DNA of 64,000 nucleotides from contig NZ_CP114905.1 of the NCBI RefSeq assembly GCF_027497195.1, positions 310,001 to 374,000 of the forward strand, given 5' to 3'. A model generated the notes under the pieces. It worked only from the letters and a program-made list of their open reading frames with translations. It was not told the DNA's origin and made no database searches. Shown here piece after piece: positions 8,619 to 17,885 of this stretch. This DNA comes from Streptomyces sp. WMMC500 (GTDB lineage Bacteria; Actinomycetota; Actinomycetes; Streptomycetales; Streptomycetaceae). The position numbers and the translations under genes are program-made. Position 1 is the stretch's first letter. Every line of letters starts with the position of its first letter.

Positions 8619-9158
8619 CTCACTCCTTTGTGATCCCGCCCGACAGCACTCCCCCACCCTAGGACGAAATGGTCATGTACACGCCCCTGTGTGCGGGGGC
8701 CGCCTTCCGGCACACACGGGTCCCTCCGCCGGGTGCGCCGCCCTCCGGAGCGCGTCCTTGATCGGGGCGGCGCTGGCGGCTGCCCCTTCCGGTCCACCCC
8801 ACTACTCGGGCTCGCGTCCGGCGCCGGCCGGGCGGGCCTGTGTGAGCAGCAGCTCGCCCGGGCGCTCGACGTCGTCGAGGGCGACCTGGCGGTGCGTCAG
8901 GTACTCGGCACGGCGCGGCGCAGCGAGCTGTCCGTCCTCCACCGCATCGCGATGGCCGCGGCGACCTCGGGATCGTCGGGTTCGGCGGACTCGGCCGGGT
9001 GCTGCTCGCACGTACGAGGAGACGGCCCGCGGCGGCCTCGCGGTCAACGTGGCGGAGTGCCGAGGCCCACTCGGACCGAGCCGCGGCCTGGCCTCAGACC
9101 GCCACTCGCTGTCTCGCCGCCCTGTGCTGAACGATGCGGCCACCGGGTGACGGCGTGG
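8619..9158. other. 540-base stretch with no convincing gene; possible decayed coding sequence
   Basis: Nothing here has a ribosome site, a recognisable domain and an intact frame together. Short protein-like segments sit in different plus-strand frames, for example ARALDVVEGDLAVRQVL near 8860-8910 and TYEETARGGLAVNVAEC near 9017-9060. This would fit a frameshifted remnant. A minor hairpin (GTGTGC/GCACAC, 8689-8715) lies near its left end. It separates the protease/LAL block from the catabolic island. Confidence 0.4.
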
Positions 9159-9944
9159 TCAACGCCGCACCGCGGCCCCGCCGGTGAATCGGTCGATCAG
9201 CGCCGTCGCCTCGGCCGAACCCACGGCCTCCGCGATCGTGTCCACCTCGTCCCGGAGGCCGGCGGCCGGCGGCCGTCCGCCGGACGCGCGGATCATCCGC
9301 TTCGCCTCCGCCAGCGCGAACGGCGGCTGCGCGACCATGCCCTGGGCGATCTCCTCCGCTCGAGCGCCCGCGCTCCCCTCGTCCACCACCGCGGCGACCA
9401 GGCCCCAGTCGCGTGCCTCCGGCGCGGTGAGGACCCGCCCCGTGAGGGCGAGTTCAAGTGCACGCTGCCGGCCGACGGCCTGGGGCAGCAGGAAGGAGAC
9501 ACCGCAGTCGGGAGTCAGTCCCATCCCGGCGTAGGCCGACACGAACTTCGTGGAGCGCTCGGCAACGACGACGTCCGCGCTCAGCATGACCGCCAGGCCC
9601 GCGCCGGCGACCGCGCCGTGGACGCCGGCCACCACCGGCGCCGGGAGCGCCCGCAGCGCGCCCAGGGCGTCGCCGAGGACTGCGGCGAGTTCCCGGACGT
9701 AGCCTGACCGGTCCGCGGCCTCGGCCATGGAGCGCACGTCCCCGCCGGCACAGAAGCGCTCACCGTCACCGGTGAGCACGACGGCCCGGCACTCGTCCGT
9801 GGCGGCCCTGCGGACGGCCGCGGCGAGCGTATGCGCCGCCGCGAGATCGAGAGCGTTCGCCCGGCCGGTGCGGGCGAACGCGATGCGGGCGACGGCACCG
9901 TCGACGTCGTACCGGACATCCGTGCCGCGCGGGGCGATGCTCAC
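9159..9944 (-). CDS. Enoyl-CoA hydratase/isomerase family protein, PaaG-like
   Basis: 261 aa from GTG 9944 with an AAGGAG ribosome site 9 bases upstream. Crotonase fold: the oxyanion-hole segment GDGERFCAGGD and the GAVAGAGLAV loop are present. The two glutamates of classical enoyl-CoA hydratases are absent at the expected places. Instead the motif GLTPDCG keeps the Asp that serves as the base in PaaG-type ring-expanding or double-bond-shifting isomerases. A delta3-delta2 enoyl-CoA isomerase or related isomerase is therefore more likely than simple hydration. It is divergent from the MaoC/thiolase/SDR operon across AT-rich site 1. Confidence 0.85.
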   Translation of the reverse strand: MSIAPRGTDVRYDVDGAVARIAFARTGRANALDLAAAHTLAAAVRRAATDECRAVVLTGDGERFCAGGDVRSMAEAADRSGYVRELAAVLGDALGALRALPAPVVAGVHGAVAGAGLAVMLSADVVVAERSTKFVSAYAGMGLTPDCGVSFLLPQAVGRQRALELALTGRVLTAPEARDWGLVAAVVDEGSAGARAEEIAQGMVAQPPFALAEAKRMIRASGGRPPAAGLRDEVDTIAEAVGSAEATALIDRFTGGAAVRR

Positions 9945-10047
9945 GATCCGATCTCCTTCGGGAGGGGACGAGGGCGGCCCCGGGTGAACTTCCCTTCCCG
10001 GTCGGCCGGATGGCCTTCTGGATGAGCTCCGGTGCATGATAGACAGA

Positions 10048-10067
10048 GATTGTATATGATATTTGAA
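10048..10067. promoter_or_regulatory. AT-rich operator/promoter element, site 1
   Basis: GATTGTATATGATATTTGAA lies in the divergent gap between the PaaG-like crotonase (start 9944) and the MaoC gene (start 10080). It matches site 3 at 15 of the first 16 bases. Only 12 bases separate it from the MaoC start, so it probably overlaps the -10 region. Confidence 0.7.
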
Positions 10068-10079
10068 CTGGAGGCTCAC

Positions 10080-10532
10080 GTGCGTGTGCTCAACGGAATC
10101 GACGAACTGCGCGCAGCCGTCGGCGACCACCTCGGCTACAGCGGCTACAGAACGGTCACGCAGGCCGACATCGACGCGTTCGCCGCCCTGACCGGTGACC
10201 ACCAGTGGATCCACGTCGACCAGGAGCGGGCCGCGTCCGGGCCCTTCGGCACGACGATCGCGCACGGCCTGCTCACGCTCGCGCTGGGGCCGCGGCTGGT
10301 GGGCGACGTCTACCGGATCGAAGGGACGCGGATGGGCGTGAACTACGGCTACGACCGCATCCGCTTCCCCGCCCCCGTCCCGGTCGACTCCAAGGTCCGG
10401 GTGGGCGCGGTGTTGGAGGCGGTCGAGGATGTGCCCGGCGGCGTCCAGGTCCGCATGGCGTTCACCTGGGAGATCGAGGGCGGGGACAAGCCCGCGTGTG
10501 TGGCGGCCATGCTGCTGCGCTACAGCGCGTGA
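10080..10532 (+). CDS. MaoC-like single hot-dog (R)-enoyl-CoA hydratase
   Basis: 150 aa from GTG 10080 (GGAGG 5 bases upstream); in-frame starts further upstream would run through the AT-rich element. The hydratase 2 signature is visible as DAFAALTGDHQWIHVD, holding the catalytic Asp and His, followed by IAHGLLTLAL. Family members hydrate trans-2-enoyl-CoA to (3R)-hydroxyacyl-CoA in the cytoplasm. First gene of an operon with a thiolase (18 bases downstream) and an SDR, which gives hydration, oxidation and thiolysis in one transcript. Confidence 0.88.
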   Translation: MRVLNGIDELRAAVGDHLGYSGYRTVTQADIDAFAALTGDHQWIHVDQERAASGPFGTTIAHGLLTLALGPRLVGDVYRIEGTRMGVNYGYDRIRFPAPVPVDSKVRVGAVLEAVEDVPGGVQVRMAFTWEIEGGDKPACVAAMLLRYSA

Positions 10533-10549
10533 AGGAGAGTGGAGGACGG

Positions 10550-11764
10550 ATGCGTGAAGCGGTCATCTGCGAGCCGGTGCGTACACCCGTCGGCCGGTAC
10601 GGCGGTGCGCTGCGCGACGTACCCGCGGTCGGCCTGGCGGCGACCGTCCTGCGCGCGCTCCTCGGACGCACCGGTCTGACCTCGGACGACATCGACGAGG
10701 TACAACTCGGCCAGTGTTACCCGACCGCCGAGGCACCGGCCATCGGCCGGGTCGCCGCGCTGGACGCCGGTCTGGACGAGACCGTCACAGGTCTGCAGAT
10801 CGACCGACGGTGCGGCTCGGGGCTGCAGGCGGTGCTCAACGCCGCGATGCAGGTGCGTACGGGTGTCAGCGAGCTCGTGATCGCGGGCGGCACCGAGAGC
10901 ATGAGTTCCGCCGCGTTCTACTCGACGGAGGCCCGCTGGGGCACGAAGGGCGGGGCGCTCACCTTCCACGACGCCCTGGCGCGCGGGCGCACCACCGCGG
11001 GCGGGCAGTTCCATCCGGTGCCGGGCGGGATGCTGGAGACGGCGGAGAACCTGCGTCGCGCGTACGGCATCTCCCGGCTGGAGCAGGACGAGCTGGCGCT
11101 CACCTCCCATCTGCGTGCCGTCGAGGCCCAGCGCTCGGGCCGGTTCGCCGAGGAGCTCGTCCCGGTGGAGGTGGCCGGGCGCAGAGGCGCGACCGTGGTC
11201 GACACCGACGAGCATCCGCGGCCGGACGCGTCGTTGGAAGCGCTGGCACGGCTGCCCCCGGTCATGGGCGGGGACGACGACCAGGCGACGGTCACGGCCG
11301 GCAACGCCAGCGGCCAGAACGACGGCGGCGCGGTCTGCGTCGTCACCCACCCGGACAACGCCGAGCGACTCGGCCTGCGCCCGCTGGCCCGGCTGGTCTG
11401 CTGGGCGGTCGCCGGTGTGCCGCCCCGCACCATGGGCACGGGCCCCGTCCCCGCCACCCGGACCGCGCTGGAACGCGCGGGACTGAAGCTCGCAGACATC
11501 GACCTCATCGAGATCAACGAGGCCTTCGCCGCCCAGGTCCTGGCATGCGCGCGGGAGTGGGGCTTCGGGGCGCCCGACTGGGAGCGGACCAATGTCAACG
11601 GATCCGGGATCTCCCTCGGCCACCCCGTCGGCGCCACCGGCTGCCGCATCCTGGCCACGCTGCTCCGGGAACTCGACCGCCGCCAGGGCCGCTACGGCCT
11701 GGAGACGATGTGCATCGGCGGCGGCCAGGGCCTGACCGCGATCTTCGAACGGGTCACGGGCTAG
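10550..11764 (+). CDS. Thiolase (acetyl-CoA acyltransferase)
   Basis: 404 aa; ATG 10550 with GGAGGACGG just upstream. It has the full thiolase set: nucleophilic Cys88 (DRRCGSG), an NEAFA motif, His in GHPVGATG and the second Cys in CIGGGQG. It should cleave 3-oxoacyl-CoA with CoA to acetyl- or propionyl-CoA and a shortened acyl-CoA. Length is normal for the family. It lies between a MaoC hydratase and an SDR, so a beta-oxidation role is well supported; the substrate is unknown. Confidence 0.93.
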   Translation: MREAVICEPVRTPVGRYGGALRDVPAVGLAATVLRALLGRTGLTSDDIDEVQLGQCYPTAEAPAIGRVAALDAGLDETVTGLQIDRRCGSGLQAVLNAAMQVRTGVSELVIAGGTESMSSAAFYSTEARWGTKGGALTFHDALARGRTTAGGQFHPVPGGMLETAENLRRAYGISRLEQDELALTSHLRAVEAQRSGRFAEELVPVEVAGRRGATVVDTDEHPRPDASLEALARLPPVMGGDDDQATVTAGNASGQNDGGAVCVVTHPDNAERLGLRPLARLVCWAVAGVPPRTMGTGPVPATRTALERAGLKLADIDLIEINEAFAAQVLACAREWGFGAPDWERTNVNGSGISLGHPVGATGCRILATLLRELDRRQGRYGLETMCIGGGQGLTAIFERVTG

Positions 11765-11921
11765 CAGTCATGTTAGGACAGGTGGGGGACGCGTGTGCCG
11801 GGCGCGCCGGCGAGCCCGTGCGCCGCCACGCACGCTCCGGTGCCACCGCCCACAGACCGACTGTCCGGAGATCTGGAAGAAACCGCCCAGCGCCGACCCG
11901 CCACAGGGCAAAGGAGCCTCG

Positions 11922-12665
11922 ATGAAACTTCTCGACGGGCGGACCGCGATCATCACCGGCGCCGGCCAGGGCATCGGCCTCGCCATCGCCGGGGTCTTCG
12001 CCGCCCACGGCGCACGGCTGGTCGTCGCCGACGTCAATCCCGACGCGGCCGACGCCGCCGCCGAGGCCCTGTCCGACAGCGGGGCACAGGCCGTGTCCGT
12101 ACGCTGCGACGTCACCGTCGAAGAGCAGGTGGAGGGGCTCGTCGGAACGGCTGTCGGACGGTACGGCGCCCTGGACGTCCTGGTCAGCAACGCGGGCATC
12201 ACCCGGGACGCCACGCTCCGCACGATGACCGCCGCTCAGTTCCGCGAGGTCATGGACGTCCATCTCCTCGGTACCTGGCTCGGCATGAAGTACGCCGCGC
12301 CACACATGCGCGAGCGGCGCAGCGGCGCCATCGTCAACATCTCGTCGATCTCCGGGAAGGTGGGCCTGCCCGGGCAGACCAACTACAGCGCGGCCAAGGC
12401 GGGCGTCGTCGGCATGACGAAGGCGGCGGCCAAGGAACTCGCGCACCGGGGGGTCCGGGTGAACGCCATCCAGCCCGGTCTGGTCCGCACCGCCATGACC
12501 GAGGCGCTGCGGCCGGAGGTCTGGCAGGAGAAGCTGGCGGGAGTCCCGATGGGCCGGGCGGCGGAGCCCGCGGAGATCGGCACGGTGGCGCTGTTCCTGG
12601 CCAGTGACCTGTCGAGCTATATGACCGGTGCCGTGCTCGAAGTCACGGGTGGCCGCCACATGTGA
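11922..12665 (+). CDS. Short-chain dehydrogenase/reductase, FabG-like
   Basis: 247 aa; ATG 11922 with an AAGGAG ribosome site. Rossmann motif TGAGQGIG (12-19), NAG (90-92), catalytic Ser142, Tyr155 and Lys159 (NYSAAK). FabG-like enzymes oxidise or reduce 3-hydroxyacyl thioesters with NAD(P). Third gene of the site 1 operon after MaoC and thiolase; the 157-base gap before it holds nothing I recognise. The likely role is dehydrogenation of the (3R)-hydroxyacyl-CoA made by the MaoC enzyme. Confidence 0.9.
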   Translation: MKLLDGRTAIITGAGQGIGLAIAGVFAAHGARLVVADVNPDAADAAAEALSDSGAQAVSVRCDVTVEEQVEGLVGTAVGRYGALDVLVSNAGITRDATLRTMTAAQFREVMDVHLLGTWLGMKYAAPHMRERRSGAIVNISSISGKVGLPGQTNYSAAKAGVVGMTKAAAKELAHRGVRVNAIQPGLVRTAMTEALRPEVWQEKLAGVPMGRAAEPAEIGTVALFLASDLSSYMTGAVLEVTGGRHM

Positions 12666-12693
12666 CGGCCACCCCGCACGGGGCGGAGCGCGA

Positions 12694-13110
12694 TCAGCCC
12701 GGGCGGACGATCCGTTCCGCCACCTGCCAGCCCCCGGCGGTACGCCGGAGGGTGTCCCGGTACGAGCCCAGCGAGGCGAGCACCGGCCGCCCTCCGGTGC
12801 CGATGAAGAACTGCCAGCACGACTCGGCGACCGCCTCGTCCCCGTGGGCGGTGACCGCGACCGTGCTGACCACGTGCCGGGTACCGGTGCCCGGCCCGGC
12901 GATCCTGGACGCCCTGCGCTCGGCGCCGGCCGCGCAGATCTCCGCGCGGCCCTTCCGCACCACCTGCCCCGGCATCTCCCAGCGCGCGTCCTGCGTGAAA
13001 CACGCACCGTACTCCTCGAGCGTGCCCGTGTCGGAGCTGTGCGCGATCCGTGCGAGCACGTTCCGGATCTCGAACTGGGCACGCGCCTGCGAACCGTCGG
13101 GCCCGGCCAT
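12694..13110 (-). CDS. SnoaL/NTF2-like protein
   Basis: 138 aa from ATG 13110 (GGGAGG upstream). Sequence features such as RNVLARIAHSSDTGTLEEYGACF, in which the helix leads into an F-T-x-D-A-x-W segment, together with a C-terminal WQVAERIVRPG, fit the NTF2/SnoaL cone fold. Members are small cyclases, isomerases (ketosteroid-isomerase type), dehydratases or ring-hydroxylating dioxygenase beta subunits. It lies in tandem behind the SDR at 13145, 34 bases after it, so both are probably transcribed from site 2. The actual reaction cannot be read from the sequence. Confidence 0.75.
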   Translation of the reverse strand: MAGPDGSQARAQFEIRNVLARIAHSSDTGTLEEYGACFTQDARWEMPGQVVRKGRAEICAAGAERRASRIAGPGTGTRHVVSTVAVTAHGDEAVAESCWQFFIGTGGRPVLASLGSYRDTLRRTAGGWQVAERIVRPG

Positions 13111-13144
13111 CGCCGTCACCTCCCTGTTCCCCACGACCGCCCGC

Positions 13145-14056
13145 CTACCGCAGCCCGGGCGCGCGGGTGCCGAACAGATCGGCCGCGATCGAGGCACCGA
13201 GGGCCGTGGCGTCCCAGCGCCTCTCACCGCTGCAGATGGTGCGCGCCTCGTGCCAGCCGCCCATGAGGTGGATCTTGTCGTGGATGGCGCGGATCACCTG
13301 CCCGGTCACATGCTGGGCCTCGTCGCTCGCCAGCCAGGCCACCAGTGGAGAACTGCCCGCCGGGTCCATCTGGTGGTACTCGTCCGCACCCAGTTCGTCG
13401 GGTTCGAACGCCACCAGGCCCCGGGCCATCGTGGCGGTGAGCCGGGTCATGCCGCCGGGCCCCACGGCGTTGACCGTCACACCGAGCCTGTACAGCTCGA
13501 GGCTGGTGGTGAGGGTGAGGCCGACGATCGCCGCCTTGGCCGTGGCGTAGTTCGACTGGCCCGTGTTGCCGCTCAGCCCCGCGCCGGAGGTCGTGTTGAT
13601 GACACGTCCGCACAGCCGCTCCCCCGCCTTCACCCGCTCTCGCCAGTGACGTGCCGCGTGGTGCGTCGTCAGCCAGGAACCGCGCACGTGGACGCGCAGC
13701 ACGGTGTCGAAGTCCTCCGGCGTCATGTTCCAGATCATCCGGTCACGGGCGATGCCCGCGTTGTTGACCACGATGTCCACCCGGCCGAACTCCGAGACGG
13801 TGCGCTCGAAGAGGGCTTCGACCCGGTCGGCGTCCGACACGTCCGAGTAGTCGGCGACGGCGATGCCGCCGCGCCGGGCGATGACGTCGACCACCTCGTC
13901 GGCGTCCTTCCCTTCCCCCTCGCCGCGCACGGACGCGCCCACGTCGTTCACCACGACGCGTGCGCCGTGTCCGGCCAGTTCCAGAGCATGGCCGCGGCCG
14001 ATCCCATGGGCCGCGCCCGTGACGATCGCGACCTTGTCCTCAAGAAGACGGGGCAT
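13145..14056 (-). CDS. Short-chain dehydrogenase, 17beta-HSD4/MFE-like
   Basis: 303 aa from ATG 14056 (GGGAGG with 5-base spacing; a GTG six bases earlier abuts the ribosome site). TGAAHGIG (13-20), NNAG (98-101), Ser157, Tyr170 and Lys174. The long form with VVVNDVG after the first strand resembles the (3R)-hydroxyacyl-CoA dehydrogenase domain of multifunctional enzyme 2. It starts 24 bases from AT-rich site 2 and is divergent from the FadD3-like ligase. Confidence 0.88.
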   Translation of the reverse strand: MPRLLEDKVAIVTGAAHGIGRGHALELAGHGARVVVNDVGASVRGEGEGKDADEVVDVIARRGGIAVADYSDVSDADRVEALFERTVSEFGRVDIVVNNAGIARDRMIWNMTPEDFDTVLRVHVRGSWLTTHHAARHWRERVKAGERLCGRVINTTSGAGLSGNTGQSNYATAKAAIVGLTLTTSLELYRLGVTVNAVGPGGMTRLTATMARGLVAFEPDELGADEYHQMDPAGSSPLVAWLASDEAQHVTGQVIRAIHDKIHLMGGWHEARTICSGERRWDATALGASIAADLFGTRAPGLR

Positions 14057-14079
14057 ACGCACCTCCCGAACTCATTGCA

Positions 14080-14095
14080 GATTATATATATTATC
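14080..14095. promoter_or_regulatory. AT-rich operator/promoter element, site 2
   Basis: GATTATATATATTATC, a near-palindrome, sits between the divergent SDR (start 14056) and FadD3-like ligase (start 14119). It shares the GATT start and ATAT core of the other island sites. Confidence 0.65.
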
Positions 14096-14118
14096 CATAA
14101 CTTGAGAGGGGGTACAGC

Positions 14119-15753
14119 ATGCCCACCACAGATCCGCGCGCCGATCTACGCTGGGGCACCACCGGAGGGCTGCTGAGCGACGCAGCCGCACGGCTGGGTC
14201 CCACAGAAGCCGTGGTCGACGGACCGGTCCGCTGGTCGTACGCCGAACTCGATGCCCAGGTCACCCGGCTGGCCCGGTCGTTCCTCGCGAAGGGACTGGC
14301 CAAGGGCGGCCGGGTGGCGGTCTGGGCCCCGAACTGCGGCAAGTGGATCGTCACGGCCCTCGCCCTGCAACGGGCCGGCGGGGTGCTGGTACCGCTCAAC
14401 ACCCGGTTCAAGCCGGCCGAAGCCGCCTACATCCTGGCCAGGAGCGAGGCCCAGATGCTCGTCGTCACCGGCGAGTTCCTCGGCCGTGACTACGCGGCCG
14501 GGCTCGCCGCCGAGGCGGGACCCGGTGAGGGCGGCCTCCCCTACGCCGCGTTGCCGTCCCTCACGACCGTGGTCGTGATGGACGGCGACGCGGCGGCCCC
14601 CCTCCTGTCCTGGGAGCGCTTCGTGGACCTGGGCGCGCGGGTGTCCGAGGCGGACGTGTCCCGGCGGGCGGGCGTCCTCGGACCCGACGACCTGTCCGAC
14701 ATGCTGTTCACCTCGGGCACCACCGGCCGCCCGAAGGGCGCGATGAGCACCCATGGCCAGACCCTGCGGGCGTACGCGGTCTGGGCCCAGGTCGTCGGGC
14801 TGCGCGAGCGAGATCGCTACCTCGTCGTGAATCCCTTCTTCCACGGCTTCGGCTACAAGGCCGGCTGGCTCGCCTCGTTGATCGTCGGGGCCACCGTCCT
14901 GCCCGAGCGCACCCTCGACGTACCGCACCTGCTCGAGGTCGTCCGGGACGAGCGTGTCACGGTCCTGCCCGGCACCCCGACGCTCTACCAGACCATGCTC
15001 GAGCACCCCGACTTCCACGCCGACGGCGTCGCGGACCTGCGGCTGGCGGTGACCGGTGCCGCCAGTGTGCCGCCCAGTCTGCTGGCGCGGATCAAGGAGG
15101 AGGTCGGCTTCGACCACGTCGTCACGGGCTACGGCCTCACCGAGTCCTGCACGATCGTCTCGATGTGCCGGTACGACGATCCCCCCGAGACCGTGGCGAC
15201 GACCTGCGGCCACCCCCTGCCCGGCCTCGAGGTCGCCGTGCACGACAGCGCCGGCGCGGCCCTGCCGCCGGGGCAGGAGGGCGAGATCGTCGTGCGCGGA
15301 TACACGGTCATGAAGGGGTACTTCGGCGAGGACTCCGAGACCGCGGCCGCCATCGACGCGGACGGCTGGCTGCACACCGGCGACATCGGCCTGCTCGACC
15401 CCGACGGCCGGCTGCGCATCACGGACCGGATGAAGGACATGTACATCGTCGGCGGGTTCAACGCCTACCCGGCGGAGATCGAACGCATCCTCGACGGCCA
15501 CCCCGGCATCGCGCGCTCAGCCGTCGTGGGGGTCCCCGACGTGCGCCTGGGCGAGGTGGGCGCGGCCTTCGTGATACCGCGGCGCGGTACGACGCTCGAG
15601 CCGGACGCGGTGATCGCGTGGGCCCGGGCGAACATGGCCAACTACAAGGTGCCCAGGCAGGTCCACGTGGTCGCGGACCTGCCGGTCAACGCCGCGGGGA
15701 AGGTCGTCAAGGGTGAACTGCGCGATCGCCTCTCCGCAACCGGACACGGCTGA
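14119..15753 (+). CDS. FadD3-like acyl-CoA synthetase (AMP-forming)
   Basis: 544 aa; ATG 14119 after GAGAGGGG. ATP-binding loop TSGTTGRPKG (198-207), YGLTES motif, GDIG, the hinge ITDRMKDMYIVGG and catalytic Lys528 (AAGK). The segment NPFFHGFGYKAGWLASL closely resembles the mycobacterial FadD3 subfamily, which activates the HIP propionate side chain of steroid ring remnants. The similarity is from memory of the family. A bulky alicyclic carboxylate is therefore a reasonable substrate guess. The stop codon abuts that of the convergent CoA-transferase within TGATCA (15751-15756). Confidence 0.88.
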   Translation: MPTTDPRADLRWGTTGGLLSDAAARLGPTEAVVDGPVRWSYAELDAQVTRLARSFLAKGLAKGGRVAVWAPNCGKWIVTALALQRAGGVLVPLNTRFKPAEAAYILARSEAQMLVVTGEFLGRDYAAGLAAEAGPGEGGLPYAALPSLTTVVVMDGDAAAPLLSWERFVDLGARVSEADVSRRAGVLGPDDLSDMLFTSGTTGRPKGAMSTHGQTLRAYAVWAQVVGLRERDRYLVVNPFFHGFGYKAGWLASLIVGATVLPERTLDVPHLLEVVRDERVTVLPGTPTLYQTMLEHPDFHADGVADLRLAVTGAASVPPSLLARIKEEVGFDHVVTGYGLTESCTIVSMCRYDDPPETVATTCGHPLPGLEVAVHDSAGAALPPGQEGEIVVRGYTVMKGYFGEDSETAAAIDADGWLHTGDIGLLDPDGRLRITDRMKDMYIVGGFNAYPAEIERILDGHPGIARSAVVGVPDVRLGEVGAAFVIPRRGTTLEPDAVIAWARANMANYKVPRQVHVVADLPVNAAGKVVKGELRDRLSATGHG

Positions 15754-17007
15754 TCAGGCGGTGCCGAAGGCGCCGGCCGCCCGCAGCTCCGCGATACGCG
15801 CCTCGCCGAGACCGAGGAGGTCACGCAGGATCTCCCCGGTGTGCTCGCCTGCCGACGGAGCCCTGCCGGACGCCGCCGGAGGGGGCTCGCCCACAACCCG
15901 TACGGGGAAGGGGAGCTGGTCCGCGCCCAGCCGGTCCGCGCCTTGCCAGGGCATGCGGTCGGCGAACTGCGGGTCCGCCGCGATACCCGCCGGCGTGTTG
16001 ACCGGGGCGATCGGGACGTCGTGCGCCAGCCCCAGCTCGACCCACTGCGCCGTCGTGCGCCGCCGGAAGACGCCGGCCAGCTCACGCCGCAGCCACAGGT
16101 CGCCGCGCGCGTGGTCGGCGAGTCGGGCGCCGGGCCGGGCGTCGTAGAGGTCGTCCCGGCCGGCGGCCGAGCAGAAGTTCTTCCAGAACTTCTGCTCGGA
16201 GGCCATGAACAGGATGTGGCCGTCGGCCGAGGCGTAGAACTGGTACCGCACGCCGTCCGCCATGCCCGCGGTGCCGGGCGGGCGGCGTTCGAACCCGTCG
16301 GACGGGTTGCCGGTCACCTCCTCGGCCGGGCGCTCGTAGGCCCGGTGGCCTTCGCTGCGCAGCCAGTCGAAGGCGGCGGCGGCGTCGGACTGGGCGACTT
16401 CGAGGTGGCAGCCGGCGCCGCTCTCCCGGGCGCGCAGCACCGCCGCCAGGATCGCGGCGGTGCCGAACAGCGGGCCCGCCGTGATGCCGATGGAGGTGTG
16501 GTCGGGGATCGAGGGCAGGCCCCCGGGTCCGGGCACCGGCGCGACGGTACCCGCCCACGCGTCGTAGGCGATGCCGTGACTGGGCAGATCGCGGTACGGC
16601 CCGGTCATGCCGTAGCCGGAGACGGTGAAGAGCACGACGCGCGGATTGGCCTCCCTGAGCCGTTCGTAGCCGAGCCCCCGGCGGTCGAGTCCGCCCGGGC
16701 GCATCGCCTCGACGACGACGTCGGCGCCGGCCACGAGCGCGAGGAAGACCTCGCGGCCCGCAGCCGTCCGCAGGTCCAGCACGATGCTGCTCTTGCCGCG
16801 GCTGATGTGCAGGTGCAGCAGCGAGTCCCCCTGCACGACGGGCCAGCTCATCTTCCGGATGTAGTCGCCGCCCGGCGGCTCCACTTTGATCACGTCCGCG
16901 CCCAGGTCGGCGAGCGGGGTGGACACCGCTCCCGGACCGAGCATCGAGCACTCCACGACCCTGAGTCCGGCAAGCAGCCCGGAACCCACCGGCGCGTCGT
17001 CTCTCAC
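15754..17007 (-). CDS. Family III CoA-transferase (CaiB/BaiF)
   Basis: 417 aa; GTG 17007, with a GGAGGG site somewhat far upstream. N-terminal VVECSMLGPGAVSTPLADLGADVIKVE is replaced by no other fold and is typical for the family; the nucleophilic Asp is in AQSDAAAAF. It should transfer CoA between acyl-CoA and a free acid, or epimerise a 2-methyl-acyl-CoA if racemase-like. It is divergent from the crotonase at 17067 across site 3. Either activation without ATP or handling of a 2-methyl branch would fit the island. Confidence 0.88.
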   Translation of the reverse strand: MRDDAPVGSGLLAGLRVVECSMLGPGAVSTPLADLGADVIKVEPPGGDYIRKMSWPVVQGDSLLHLHISRGKSSIVLDLRTAAGREVFLALVAGADVVVEAMRPGGLDRRGLGYERLREANPRVVLFTVSGYGMTGPYRDLPSHGIAYDAWAGTVAPVPGPGGLPSIPDHTSIGITAGPLFGTAAILAAVLRARESGAGCHLEVAQSDAAAAFDWLRSEGHRAYERPAEEVTGNPSDGFERRPPGTAGMADGVRYQFYASADGHILFMASEQKFWKNFCSAAGRDDLYDARPGARLADHARGDLWLRRELAGVFRRRTTAQWVELGLAHDVPIAPVNTPAGIAADPQFADRMPWQGADRLGADQLPFPVRVVGEPPPAASGRAPSAGEHTGEILRDLLGLGEARIAELRAAGAFGTA

Positions 17008-17039
17008 CTTGCGACTCCCTCCGTCGAAGCAGTAGCGTT

Positions 17040-17057
17040 GATTGTATATAATATTTG
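17040..17057. promoter_or_regulatory. AT-rich operator/promoter element, site 3
   Basis: GATTGTATATAATATTTG between the divergent CoA-transferase (start 17007) and crotonase (start 17067). It contains a TATAAT hexamer at 17047-17052. If that is the -10, transcription would begin inside or next to the ribosome site of the crotonase, giving an almost leaderless mRNA. Confidence 0.72.
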
Positions 17058-17066
17058 GGAGGCTGT

Positions 17067-17885
17067 GTGGGCTCGGACTACGTGTCGGTGCCGGGACTCG
17101 GCGTGCAGGTCGACGGTGTCGTCCTGCGCATCACCCTGGACAACCCGGAGCGCCGCAACGCGCTCGACGACACCTCCGTCGCGGCGTTCATCGCGGCGCT
17201 CGAACGGGCCGCGACGGACGAGCGGCTGCGCGCGGTGCTGCTTTCCGGCGCCGGCGGGACGTTCTGCAGCGGTTTCGACATCCTCGGCCGCAACGCCGGG
17301 CGCGGGGGTGACCCCAGGCCCCGGACCGGCAGCATCCAGCGCAGGCTGCCCACCCAGGCGGGCCGGCTCATCCCCCTGCTGTGGGAGGTCCAACTGCCGG
17401 TGGTCTGCGCGGTCCGGGGCGCGGCCGTCGGCATCGGGGCGCAGCTCGCCCTCGTCGCCGACTTCACCGTCGCCGCGGCCGACGCCCGCCTGTGGTATCC
17501 GTTCGTTCGCCGTGGCTTCACTCCGGACTCCGGCAGCACCTGGCTCCTCCCCCGCGCCGTCGGGCCGCTCAGGGCCCGGCAACTGCTCATGCTCGGCCGC
17601 GCCGTGACCGGCACCGAGGCGGAGGACTGGGGTCTCGCCCACGCCGCGGTCCCCGACGACGAGGTCATGGCCACCGCCGAGCGGCTCGCGGCGGAGCTGG
17701 CGGACGGCCCCACCGTGGCCCTGGGGCTGACCAAGGCCCTGCTCGCCGCCGGCGCCGATCACGACCTGCGCAGGCAGCTCGCCGACGAGGCGTACGCCAT
17801 GGAGCTGAGCAGTCGCAGCCCGGACTTCCGCGAGGGCCTGCGGGCCTTCGCGGAACGCCGCGCCCCCGGCTTTCAGGGCCGGTGA
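17067..17885 (+). CDS. Enoyl-CoA hydratase/isomerase family protein, PaaG-like
   Basis: 272 aa from GTG 17067 (GGGAGG 4 bases upstream); an upstream in-frame TTG lies in the AT-rich element. The crotonase fold has GAGGTFCSGFD and AAVGIGAQLAL. As in the protein at 9159, the classical Glu pair is missing, and GFTPDSG supplies the PaaG-type Asp ahead of the LLPR segment. Double-bond isomerisation or an unusual ring reaction is more likely than hydration. The last 13 bases overlap the convergent epimerase gene. Confidence 0.85.
   Translation: MGSDYVSVPGLGVQVDGVVLRITLDNPERRNALDDTSVAAFIAALERAATDERLRAVLLSGAGGTFCSGFDILGRNAGRGGDPRPRTGSIQRRLPTQAGRLIPLLWEVQLPVVCAVRGAAVGIGAQLALVADFTVAAADARLWYPFVRRGFTPDSGSTWLLPRAVGPLRARQLLMLGRAVTGTEAEDWGLAHAAVPDDEVMATAERLAAELADGPTVALGLTKALLAAGADHDLRRQLADEAYAMELSSRSPDFREGLRAFAERRAPGFQGR

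Noticed and set aside
6189..8633. 814-codon plus-strand open frame opposite the LAL regulator
   Set aside because: Low-complexity Arg/Gln/Gly-rich translation with no domain; the minus strand holds a full LAL protein.
8689..8715. Terminator after 8689
   Set aside because: GTGTGC/GCACAC stem of six pairs with a 15-base loop is too weak, and no gene ends there.
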